From Paraburkholderia atlantica (lineage in GTDB: Bacteria > Pseudomonadota > Gammaproteobacteria > Burkholderiales > Burkholderiaceae): a stretch of 64,000 nt of DNA. The stretch lies in NCBI RefSeq assembly GCF_009362785.1, contig NZ_WHNQ01000011.1, forward strand, positions 169,695-233,694, given 5' to 3'. A model generated the notes under the pieces. The model made no database searches, had not been told where the DNA came from, and worked only from the letters and a program-made list of their open reading frames with translations. Made by a program: the position numbers and the translations under genes. The first letter of the stretch is position 1, and every line of letters begins with the position of its first letter. Positions 51,040-59,727 of the stretch are shown in pieces.

Positions 51040-51690
51040 ATGAAATCATCTTCCGTTCGCACCGCATGGCTACGTGCGCTGCTCGGCGCAATGCTGCTGG
51101 GCGCGATGGCCTGCACGCCGATCCAGGTGCTCACGCATTCGGTCAGTCAGAACGAGGCGCGCGTGCCGCCCGGGCGCTACGACATCGATCAGGACCATAC
51201 GAGCATCACGTTCGATATCGATCACTTCAAATACACGCGCTTTACGATGCGTTTCAATCGCAAGCAGGGGGAACTCGACTGGAACGACGGCGGCCTCGAC
51301 CGCAGTACGGCGTCAGTCGCGATCGACGCGGCGAGCATCGACACGAACGTGCCGCTGCTCGACAAGATGGTGAAAAGCGACAGCATGCTCGATGTCGCGC
51401 GTTATCCGCAGATCCGCTTCGCGAGCACGCGTTTCGAGCGCACCGGCGAAGCGCGCGGCACGCTGAGCGGCGAGTTGACGATCCGCGGCGTCACGCAGCC
51501 GGTCACGCTCGACGTCACGTTCAACGGCTTTGCGCCAGATCCGCTGACGAAGAAAGACACGCTCGGTTTTTCCGCCGATGGTCATTTCAGCCGCGCGAAG
51601 TTCGGTCTGACGACCTGGTATCCGGCCGTCGGCGACGATATTCACGTGCGCATCCAGGCCGAGTTCGTGAAAACGCCCGCAGGCGCTTAA
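51040..51690 (+). CDS. YceI-family lipoprotein
   Basis: 216-residue exported protein. The N-terminus (RALLGAMLLGAMACTP) carries a lipobox-like LGAMAC, so it is probably lipidated. The rest is a YceI domain: YDIDQDHTSITFDIDHFKYTRFTMRFNRKQGEL, SVAIDAASIDTNVPLLDKMVKSDSMLDVARYPQIRFASTRF, LTIRGVTQPVTLDV. YceI lipocalin-like proteins bind isoprenoid-type lipids in the periplasm. The gene is divergent from the TetR-type gene. A GC-rich hairpin overlapping its stop (51674-51704) may block read-through towards the convergent tdh. Confidence 0.88.
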   Translation: MKSSSVRTAWLRALLGAMLLGAMACTPIQVLTHSVSQNEARVPPGRYDIDQDHTSITFDIDHFKYTRFTMRFNRKQGELDWNDGGLDRSTASVAIDAASIDTNVPLLDKMVKSDSMLDVARYPQIRFASTRFERTGEARGTLSGELTIRGVTQPVTLDVTFNGFAPDPLTKKDTLGFSADGHFSRAKFGLTTWYPAVGDDIHVRIQAEFVKTPAGA

Positions 51691-51731
51691 GCGCGCTGCG
51701 GGCGTCGGCGTTCAGCCGGTGAAGTGCCGAC

Positions 51732-52763
51732 TCAGGCAGCGGTCCAGTCGAGAATCACCTTGCCGCTTTCGCCGGAGAGCATCGTCGCGAAGGCTTCCTG
51801 ATAGTCGTCGACCTTGAAATGGTGCGTGAGGATCGGCGACAGATCGAGGCCGCTTTGCAACATTGCGACCATCTTGTACCAGGTCTCGAACATCTCGCGC
51901 CCATAAATGCCCTTGATTTCGAGCCCCTTGAAAATCACCTGAGTCCAGTCGATCGCGGTTTGCGCGGGCGGAATGCCGAGCAGCGCAATCTTGCCACCGT
52001 GGTTCATCGCTTCGAGCATGCCGGTAAACGCGCTCGGCACGCCCGACATTTCGAGGCCGACGTCGAAGCCCTCTGCCATGTGCAGATCGTGCATCACGTC
52101 GCGCAACGATTCGCGCGACACATTCACCGCGCGCGTCGCGCCCATCTTGCGCGCGAGGTCGAGGCGATAGTCGTTGACGTCGGTGATCACGACGTTGCGC
52201 GCGCCGACGTGCTTCGCGATCGCGACCGCCATGATGCCGATCGGCCCCGCGCCCGTAATCAGCACGTCCTCGCCGACGAGGTTGAACGACAGCGCCGTAT
52301 GCGTCGCGTTGCCGAACGGATCGAAGATCGCGGCCAGATCGTCGGAGATTTCGGGCGGAATCTTGAATGCGTTGAAGGCCGGAATCACCAGGTATTCGGC
52401 GAACGCGCCCTCGCGATTCACCCCGACGCCGATCGTATTGCGGCACAAATGCCGGCGGCCCGCGCGGCAGTTGCGGCAGAAGCCGCAGGTGATGTGTCCT
52501 TCGCCCGACACGCGATCGCCGATCGCAAAGCCGCGCACTTCCTGCCCCATCTCGACGATTTCGCCGACGTATTCATGGCCCACATGCATCGGCACCGGAA
52601 TCGTCTTTTGCGCCCAGTCGTCCCACTTCCAGATATGAATGTCGGTGCCGCAGATCGCGGTGCGCGTGATGCGGATCATCACGTCGTTATGGCCGACTTC
52701 CGGCTTCTTCACGTCGGTCAGCGTGAGGCCCGGCCCCCGTTCGAGTTTTGCCAATGCTTTCAT
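51732..52763 (-). CDS. tdh: L-threonine 3-dehydrogenase
   Basis: 343-residue zinc-dependent dehydrogenase that oxidises L-threonine to 2-amino-3-ketobutyrate with NAD+. Motifs are ICGTDIHIWKWDDWAQ (catalytic zinc Cys), GHEYVGEIV, the structural zinc cluster CGFCRNCRAGRRHLC, and the NAD loop VLITGAGPIGIMAVAIA. The start at 52763 follows GGAGAAGCAG. It lies 28 bp after kbl, the usual pair for threonine catabolism to glycine and acetyl-CoA. Confidence 0.96.
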   Translation of the reverse strand: MKALAKLERGPGLTLTDVKKPEVGHNDVMIRITRTAICGTDIHIWKWDDWAQKTIPVPMHVGHEYVGEIVEMGQEVRGFAIGDRVSGEGHITCGFCRNCRAGRRHLCRNTIGVGVNREGAFAEYLVIPAFNAFKIPPEISDDLAAIFDPFGNATHTALSFNLVGEDVLITGAGPIGIMAVAIAKHVGARNVVITDVNDYRLDLARKMGATRAVNVSRESLRDVMHDLHMAEGFDVGLEMSGVPSAFTGMLEAMNHGGKIALLGIPPAQTAIDWTQVIFKGLEIKGIYGREMFETWYKMVAMLQSGLDLSPILTHHFKVDDYQEAFATMLSGESGKVILDWTAA

Positions 52764-52791
52764 CTGCTTCTCCGTTCCAATCACGCGGCGA

Positions 52792-53997
<1,206 letters not shown>

Positions 53998-54134
53998 GAA
54001 CGGGACTCCTGAGGGTGACGGCGCCCGCGTTCGCATGGGCGCGGGAAGGGCGGCCTGTTATAGTCGGTTGTCAGCTTTATCGGACAATTTCGTTTTTCCG
54101 AACTAAAATCCGATATATCGAACAACTCTAAACG

Positions 54135-54782
54135 ATGGGTCAGGAAATGGCAAGTTCGGGTACCCGCCGCGCCGCGGCCACTGCGGCGCCCACCTCCGCT
54201 AACGCGGCATTACCGCCGAATGCGGCGATTGCGGCGCCGCCGCGCGTCGGCGAGCAGATTCAGCGGCTGCGCGCCGAGCGGCGCATGACGCTCGACGATC
54301 TGTCGCGCGCGGCCGGCGTGTCGAAATCGATGCTGTCGGAAATCGAGCGCGACAAGGCCAATCCGACGATCGCGGTTGCCTGGCGGCTGACCAACGCGCT
54401 CGGCGTGAGCCTCGATTCGCTGTTTGCGCCGCCGAAGTCGCCCGAGGCGATCGCCGTTTCCGGACCGCACGATATTCCTACGCTAAGCGGTCATGAAGCG
54501 AAATACCAGTTGCGCGTGTGGGGACCGATCGAGCTGGCCGGCAAGTTCGAGTGGTACGAATTGACGTTGCAGCCTGGCGGGGCGCTGGTGTCGAACGCGC
54601 ACGAGCCTGGCACGCGCGAGCACCTGACCGTGCTGCATGGCTCGATCGAAATCGAGGCGGCCGGCGCGTCGAAGCGCCTCAAGGTCGCGGACACCGCGCG
54701 CTACGTCGCGGATGAACCTCACGCGATCCGCAACGTCGGCAAGAGCGAGGCGAAAGCGCTGCTGGTGGTGATTCACGGCTAG
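54135..54782 (+). CDS. XRE-cupin transcriptional regulator
   Basis: 215-residue regulator. After an Ala-rich N-terminal tail, an XRE helix-turn-helix occupies about residues 38-95 (VGEQIQRLRAERRMTLDDLSRAAGVSKSMLSEIERDKANPTIAVAWRL). A C-terminal cupin (WYELTLQPGGALVSNAHEPGTREHLTVLHGSIEIEAAG) binds an effector. Its position divergent from kbl-tdh suggests it controls threonine use. The 137-bp gap holds several TCCGA/TCGGA-like elements (for example near 54080-54110) that could be its operators. Confidence 0.88.
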   Translation: MGQEMASSGTRRAAATAAPTSANAALPPNAAIAAPPRVGEQIQRLRAERRMTLDDLSRAAGVSKSMLSEIERDKANPTIAVAWRLTNALGVSLDSLFAPPKSPEAIAVSGPHDIPTLSGHEAKYQLRVWGPIELAGKFEWYELTLQPGGALVSNAHEPGTREHLTVLHGSIEIEAAGASKRLKVADTARYVADEPHAIRNVGKSEAKALLVVIHG

Positions 54783-54806
54783 GCCGTTCGGCCAGGTTGC
54801 GCTTGA

Positions 54807-54826
54807 TACTGTATGTTTGTACAGTA
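54807..54826. promoter_or_regulatory. LexA (SOS) box
   Basis: TACTGTATGTTTGTACAGTA fits the CTGT-N8-ACAG LexA consensus with flanking TA, and the palindrome extends to 11-base perfect arms (54803-54830). It lies 23 bp before the ATG of the next gene, overlapping its promoter region. Confidence 0.82.
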
Positions 54827-54849
54827 TCAAGTGTCGTTTGGAGCCGAGA

Positions 54850-55248
54850 ATGAACAACCTGAAAACCGACCCTACCGATCAAACCCTCGCCGCGCTGCGC
54901 TATCAGACCGCCGCGCGCGATCTCGAACATATCGTGCGCAGCATCGCCGCGCGCTACATCGTCAAGCAGGTGCCGCTCACGTGGCGTCTGCTCCATGCCA
55001 TCGAAGCCGAGGCGCTGGCCGACCTCGGTTTTGCCAGCCGGCACGACGCGCTGATGCTCGGGCTGTTCCAGCGCCCGTCCGATCTGCCTTATCCCGAAAC
55101 CGATGACGGCGTGGATTTCGGCACGTCCAATGCGTTGCCCGCCGCTTTTGCGTTTGCCGTCAATGCGTACGAGGAAGCCGCGCGCCGGGCAGCGCTGCCA
55201 AGGCCGGTCGATGCGCCTTTGAAGCGCGCCCGCGCGTGGGGCGGCTGA
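54850..55248 (+). CDS. Hypothetical protein under a LexA box, 132 aa
   Basis: I do not recognise the family. The N-terminal two thirds are helical (AALRYQTAARDLEHIVRSIAARYIVKQVPLTWRLLHAIEAEALADLGFASRHDALMLGLF), and the rest is acidic then Ala-rich with a basic end. No signal peptide or membrane segment. GGAG lies six bases before the ATG at 54850. A textbook LexA box directly upstream means it is very likely DNA-damage inducible. It precedes the degenerate recombinase gene in the same orientation. Confidence 0.75.
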   Translation: MNNLKTDPTDQTLAALRYQTAARDLEHIVRSIAARYIVKQVPLTWRLLHAIEAEALADLGFASRHDALMLGLFQRPSDLPYPETDDGVDFGTSNALPAAFAFAVNAYEEAARRAALPRPVDAPLKRARAWGG

Positions 55249-55359
55249 TGGGGGGCGCCACGTGGGCATCGCCCGGATTCTCATCCGTTCGTCCAAGTCG
55301 GTCTTGCTCCGGTTAGCGCCTACAATAGCGGGGATCAAACGCTGCAACTAACGGAAGAA

Positions 55360-56448
55360 ATGCTCATGTCGCCCCCTCATCTGTCCGACCCCGTTCCGCG
55401 CCCGGCACCCTCTACCGATCTATTCGATCAGCAACGCGAAGACTGGCGTCGCGACCCGCAGGTCGCGTTCGATGCGTGGCTCGCGAGGCAGCAATTCCGC
55501 CGCTCTTCGGCGTTGGTCTATCAGGCGCAGTGGGGGCAGTTTCTCGATTGGCTCGGCGCGCGGCAACAAAGCCTCGCGACGGTCGACACGCCCGCAATCG
55601 CCGAATTCGTCGCCAGCCTCGAGATCCGCAGAACGCAACGGGTCCGCTATTTACGGCTTATCGAGCGCGTGCTCGATCACGTGCGCGAGATCGAATCGGC
55701 GTCGACCAACCCGGCTCGTTTCATTGCTCAGGACGGAGAAGCCGCGTGGCGCAATGCGCGCGACAATGAGCCGACCGGGTTTCTCACGCATGCGGAACGC
55801 ACTGCGTTGATCGCGCGGCTGTTCGCGCCGTTGCCGGCATTGTCGACCGCGCAACGCTGGAGAGAGCGACGCGATCGCGCGCTGATCGCGGTGTTTCTGG
55901 GCGGAGGACTGAAGACGGGCGAAGCGGGAGCGCTTACGGTTAGTTGCGTGAGAGAGGGCTCGCCGTGGGTCACGATCGAATCGCCGAATCCGATGCTGAC
56001 GCGGCGCACACGGCTCGCACCGTTCGCAACGGCGATTCTCGACGCCTGGCTCGCCGAGCGTCGGCTAACGGAGCTGGCGGGCAACCTTGTGTTTCCAGCG
56101 TCGCCTTCCGGCAGGCCGATGCACAAGGCGACGATGCTGCGCGCGGTGGATGCGCTCGTCGACGCAGCGGGAATTGCCGCCTCGCGCCAATCGCGCGCGA
56201 GTCCGCAGACCTTGCGCAACACGTTTGCGGCGGACCTTTTTGAAAGCGGGGTGGAGGCCGAACAGGTCGGTCAATGGCTCGGTTTCGTGCAGGCGGTGTC
56301 CGCGAACCGACTGTATCGCGCGTGGCAAACGTGGATCGATCAGCAGGATTCGCCCGCGACGGAGGAGCCCGATCCGGCGGCGCCGCCGTTGGCCGAGCCC
56401 CGGCGTGACGGACGTTTGACGAGGAAAACGGGCGCCGGCGAGTCCTGA
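55360..56448 (+). CDS. Tyrosine-recombinase-like protein with altered catalytic residues
   Basis: 362-residue protein with the XerC/XerD layout: a SAM-like core-binding domain (about 30-120, FDAWLARQQFRRSSALVYQAQWGQFLDWLGAR) and a C-terminal catalytic domain. Aligning by eye to XerD, the first catalytic Arg (TGLR) is Lys in GGLKTGEAGAL. The HxLRH box reads QTLRNTFAADLFESG (Arg kept, His to Gln). The LGH histidine is Phe (WLGFVQ). The tyrosine is kept in NRLYRAW. Canonical recombination activity is doubtful. The start follows GGAAGAA. It sits beside the replication module and may be a DNA-binding or architectural factor there. Confidence 0.82.
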   Translation: MLMSPPHLSDPVPRPAPSTDLFDQQREDWRRDPQVAFDAWLARQQFRRSSALVYQAQWGQFLDWLGARQQSLATVDTPAIAEFVASLEIRRTQRVRYLRLIERVLDHVREIESASTNPARFIAQDGEAAWRNARDNEPTGFLTHAERTALIARLFAPLPALSTAQRWRERRDRALIAVFLGGGLKTGEAGALTVSCVREGSPWVTIESPNPMLTRRTRLAPFATAILDAWLAERRLTELAGNLVFPASPSGRPMHKATMLRAVDALVDAAGIAASRQSRASPQTLRNTFAADLFESGVEAEQVGQWLGFVQAVSANRLYRAWQTWIDQQDSPATEEPDPAAPPLAEPRRDGRLTRKTGAGES

Positions 56449-56486
56449 AGAACCTCACCGTCATGCTCCCGAATTTCCTCACCTTT
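56442..56486 (-). repeat. Two iteron-like repeats at and after the recombinase stop
   Basis: GTCCTGAAGAACCTCACCGT at 56442-56461 overlaps the stop codon of the recombinase-like gene. CTCCCGAATTTCCTCACCTT lies at 56466-56485. Both are inverted relative to the origin array and lie between it and the rest of the chromosome. Confidence 0.7.
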
Positions 56487-56518
56487 GAGGTTTTTTCCGT
56501 TCGATTGGCGGCTTCTGG

Positions 56519-57748
56519 TTAGCGCATCGTCTGCACGGAGCGGGACGACGGAGCGGTGGACCCATCGTTCGACAAAAACTGGTTCACCGCCGCGAGTCTC
56601 GATTCGCCGAGGCCGGAAGAGTGCTCACATTCCGGGCACAGCAGTTCAAAGCGGTGATCGACCTGCGACAGCTCCGGCTCACCTTCCTCGCATTTCGGGC
56701 ATCGCGCGGGCAGCGTCACGTGGCCGTCGGCAGCGGTGCCGATCATGCTCAACTCTTTGGTCGTGAGCCGCCCCTCGGTGACCAGCGAGCACAGCAGGAC
56801 GGCGATGGCCGGATCGATGCCCTGCTGGCCACGCAGGGCGGCGACTTCTTTAGTCAGCGCATCGACTTCGTCGGACTGCTCGCGCAGTTGCGCGTCGAGC
56901 CGGTCGCCGCGCGCCTTGGCCGCGGCGATCTGCTGGATGAACTCGAATTCCTTGCGGCTCGCGTCGCGCACGCCGGACTGGTACGTCGCGGCCATGCTGC
57001 GCAGCGAATCGAGTTCGACGAGCATCGGCTTGACGCGCCGCTCTGCTTCGGCCACCGCATCCTTGATCTGCTGCGCATAGTGCTCGGTGCTTTGCCGCAA
57101 TTCGACGTGCAATGCGTCGATCCGGTCGCGCAATGCAGCATTGGTGGTCTGTTCGTTTTCGAGCCGTTGCCGCAGCGCCTCGTTTTCCTGGTCGAGCCGG
57201 CGCATGGTTGCCTGCATACCTTCGAGGTGAACGCTGCCGTGCGTAGTGGCGCTCGATAATTGAGCTTCAAGCGTGCGAACCCGCTCCCACGCGGCTTCGG
57301 CGCGCGCTTCGCTGCGCCTGATGGAGTCGTCGGCCGCATCCCGACGGATTTCGGCGTCGCGTACGCGAAGTTCGGCGGCGCTGATCTGCGCGCGGATTTC
57401 TTCACGTTCGGCATCGAGCGACGCTTTGGCTTGCACCACTGCTTCTTCGAATAGCGCGCCCAGAAGTTCGCCGGCGCGATCTTCGAGTGCCTTGGGTATC
57501 GCGCCTGCTCCAACCTTGACCCGCGAGACGTTGCGGATGCGCTCCCAGAAATGATCGATGTCTTTTGGGATATCGCTCGCGCTGCCGGTTTGCGTGAGAT
57601 CTCGCACGGCCGCCATCGATGGCCGGATGCCGAGATCGAAAAAGAGCCGTTTGCATGCATGCAGTGACAGATCCTGGCGGCGCACGCCCTGCGCACGCAT
57701 TGATTCAAGCTCATTGCGAATGGCTTGCCGCTCCTGATCCAGATTCAT
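56519..57748 (-). CDS. KfrA-like coiled-coil DNA-binding protein with C-terminal zinc ribbon
   Basis: 409-residue protein. The N-terminal 100 residues (MNLDQERQAIRNELESMRAQGVRRQDLSLHACKRLFFDLGIRPSMAAVRDLTQTGSASDIPKDIDHFWERI) match the KfrA-type DNA-binding domain. A long coiled coil occupies about 105-310. The C-terminus adds a CPKC...CPEC zinc ribbon at 350-374, not part of the usual plasmid KfrA. Plasmid KfrA proteins bind their own promoter and help partition by forming fibres. Placement between the recombinase and the origin, divergent from the iterons, fits a role in segregation or origin organisation. Confidence 0.82.
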   Translation of the reverse strand: MNLDQERQAIRNELESMRAQGVRRQDLSLHACKRLFFDLGIRPSMAAVRDLTQTGSASDIPKDIDHFWERIRNVSRVKVGAGAIPKALEDRAGELLGALFEEAVVQAKASLDAEREEIRAQISAAELRVRDAEIRRDAADDSIRRSEARAEAAWERVRTLEAQLSSATTHGSVHLEGMQATMRRLDQENEALRQRLENEQTTNAALRDRIDALHVELRQSTEHYAQQIKDAVAEAERRVKPMLVELDSLRSMAATYQSGVRDASRKEFEFIQQIAAAKARGDRLDAQLREQSDEVDALTKEVAALRGQQGIDPAIAVLLCSLVTEGRLTTKELSMIGTAADGHVTLPARCPKCEEGEPELSQVDHRFELLCPECEHSSGLGESRLAAVNQFLSNDGSTAPSSRSVQTMR

Positions 57749-58132
57749 GTTTACCTCGATATGGCTCGAATTGGATGGATCATAACAATTTACGTAGTGT
57801 TTGCTACCGATTTATCAGTGGCGAGCGAATTGACGTTTACAGAGGGGCTTTTGTGGCCAAGTTGTGATCGTAAACACGTCCATGCAGGGTTTTTCCGTGA
57901 AACAAAACGAAGAATAGCCAATAAGCCATTGTATTAGAAGCGCTTTGTTTGACTTTCACACGATCGCGCACTGTTTCACGAGTGATGGCTCATGGCTGCG
58001 GGTTGTAGGACCCCTGTTTCACGGGACTCGCGGGGTGTGAGGCTTGAGAGTAATAAAAGTAAACACCTTTGAACCCTTGTTAAAAACGTTAACGACTCGG
58101 CAAACCCTTGTCTGACGGGGCTTCCAGCTTGG
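57749..58132. promoter_or_regulatory. AT-richer segment between kfrA-like gene and iteron array
   Basis: No gene. It holds three TGTTTCACG-type elements: the inverted one is at 57895-57905 and two direct ones at 57972-57980 and 58015-58023. At 58046-58095 an AT-rich stretch includes GTTAAAAACGTTAAC, a candidate DNA-unwinding element next to the iterons. No canonical DnaA box was seen. Confidence 0.45.
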
Positions 58133-59607
58133 CAAGGTGAAGTTTTACGGGAGACTTGGTGAGGATCTGCGGGGAACTCGAGTGATGAGGTTCGGGGAGC
58201 TCGGTGAGCGGGTCCGGGAAGGAACGTGAGCGGGTTCAGGAAACGACGTATACGTGGGATGCGGGCAAAGGTGAGGTTTTGCGGGACCTAGTGGCGGCGG
58301 AGCGCCCGATAGTCCTAGAAAGTGCCCGTTCGGCTTGGGCTGCGCCAAGGTGAGGGTTTTCGGGAAGCTCGCGAGCGAGGTTTTCTGGGGGTTTTTTAGG
58401 GTGGTTAACCGCTTTGGTGAGCCATGGCGGGAGAAAACGAAAAACGAAGGTGAGATTTTTCGGGGCACGCCGGCCAATTTTGCTTTCTTTTTGAGCCTCC
58501 ACACCGCTGAGGTGAGGTTTTACGGGAGCGAAGAGGATTGCGACGCCTCGATCACCCGAAAGAATGCCCCGGCCTGAACCCTGGTGCTGGGAGATGTGAG
58601 GGGATTCGGGGCGCCGGCCGGTGAGCCAGATCCGAGAGGTGGTTTGGCCGGCGATTCGGTCAAAGGTGAGGCTTTTCGGGACGCTCTAGCTAGGGTTCTG
58701 ACCGGAAAGGTGAGGAAATTCGGGACCAAAATGGAGGCTGCGGGCCGGAGACGCCCGGCTGATGGCGATTGGCGGGAGTCTGTAAACCGCCTCGCGGATC
58801 GCAAAGGTGAGGTTTTTCGGGAAATCCGTGGCGACGCAATGAAAGTGCTGCGCTGCGAAAAAACAGGCTTAAGGTGAGATTTTACGGGGCCAACCGTGCT
58901 TCGAACGTTTCGTGGGATTGTCGCAAGTCATTGAAATTATGGCGATTTTGTTTTTCTAACAGCAAAGGTGAGGCTTTTCAGGAGCTCTATCGACGGGAGC
59001 GTTGGCGCTTCCAGAAACCACAAAGGTGAGGCTTTTCAGGAGGTCACATTGGGGAAATGCGGTACTGGCGCGGCATGCGCGCGTGCCGTGTTGTCCCGTT
59101 CGGCGGTGCTATGGTGAGCGTTTTCGGGAGCATCGGAGTGGTGAGGATCTGCCTGGAGCTCGATCTCCCCTTTTACGGCAGTTCGGTCGAAGCTCGAAGT
59201 CGCAAGCGCTGGTTGACGGGCAGGTCCTCTGCGGTGAAGGTTGACTCGTCAGTAGCGACACAACCCAGTCGAACGGCAGGCCCGTAATTGAAGCCTGATG
59301 GCCCGCTCCGCGCCGCGAGTCCAATACCGTGCGGGCGTTCCATTTACTGATCCGGACTTTGCGTCACCCGGCACCAAGCGACGATCGACGAAACCGTGAA
59401 GAGGCCGCGCGACGAAGTCGTCCCCTCAGACACCGTCCGTTTACACGACGTCCCGAAAAAATCCGCGAAAATTTTTGAGGTGAGAAGATTCGGGATCAAC
59501 TGCTCCCCATTCCCGTACGCACCGAAACGGGCCGGATTCGCAAACGCCGCGACCGGCAAGGATAGGCCGATCCTGGTGACTGCAGCCGAGGTGAGGGTTT
59601 TCGGGAC
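58133..59607 (+). repeat. Iteron array of the presumed replication origin
   Basis: About 22 units of a 21-bp repeat (core AAAGGTGAGGNTTTTCGGGA), all in the direction of repA. Good copies start at 58133, 58267, 58346, 58446, 58508, 58662, 58706, 58803, 58870, 58964, 59022, 59110, 59476 and 59587. Weaker ones lie at 58155, 58180, 58200, 58222, 58373, 58413, 58592 and 59137. Spacing is irregular (20 to about 340 bp). Two units (58964, 59022) carry CAGGAG in place of CGGGAG. Such arrays upstream of Rep_3-type initiator genes are binding sites for the initiator, so this is the likely ori. Confidence 0.85.
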
Positions 59608-59727
59608 TTGCTCGAGGTGAGGTGCGCTTCGTAAACTCGCTTCACCGGCAATGGTGAGATGGGCGCTATAGACGCGTATCACCACAGCCGGTATGCTCTC
59701 GCGAAATCCCCTCCCTCATCCCGACGC

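Noticed and set aside
49784..51043. 419-codon plus-strand frame
   Set aside because: Antisense to the DUF1348 and TetR genes, which carry recognisable motifs.
58133..59607. CRISPR array
   Set aside because: Repeats are spaced irregularly (20-340 bp), are only about 21 bp and degenerate in the centre, and no cas gene is near. An iteron array fits better.
57749..59660. DnaA boxes in the presumed origin
   Set aside because: No TTATCCACA or close relative was found by eye on either strand in this stretch.
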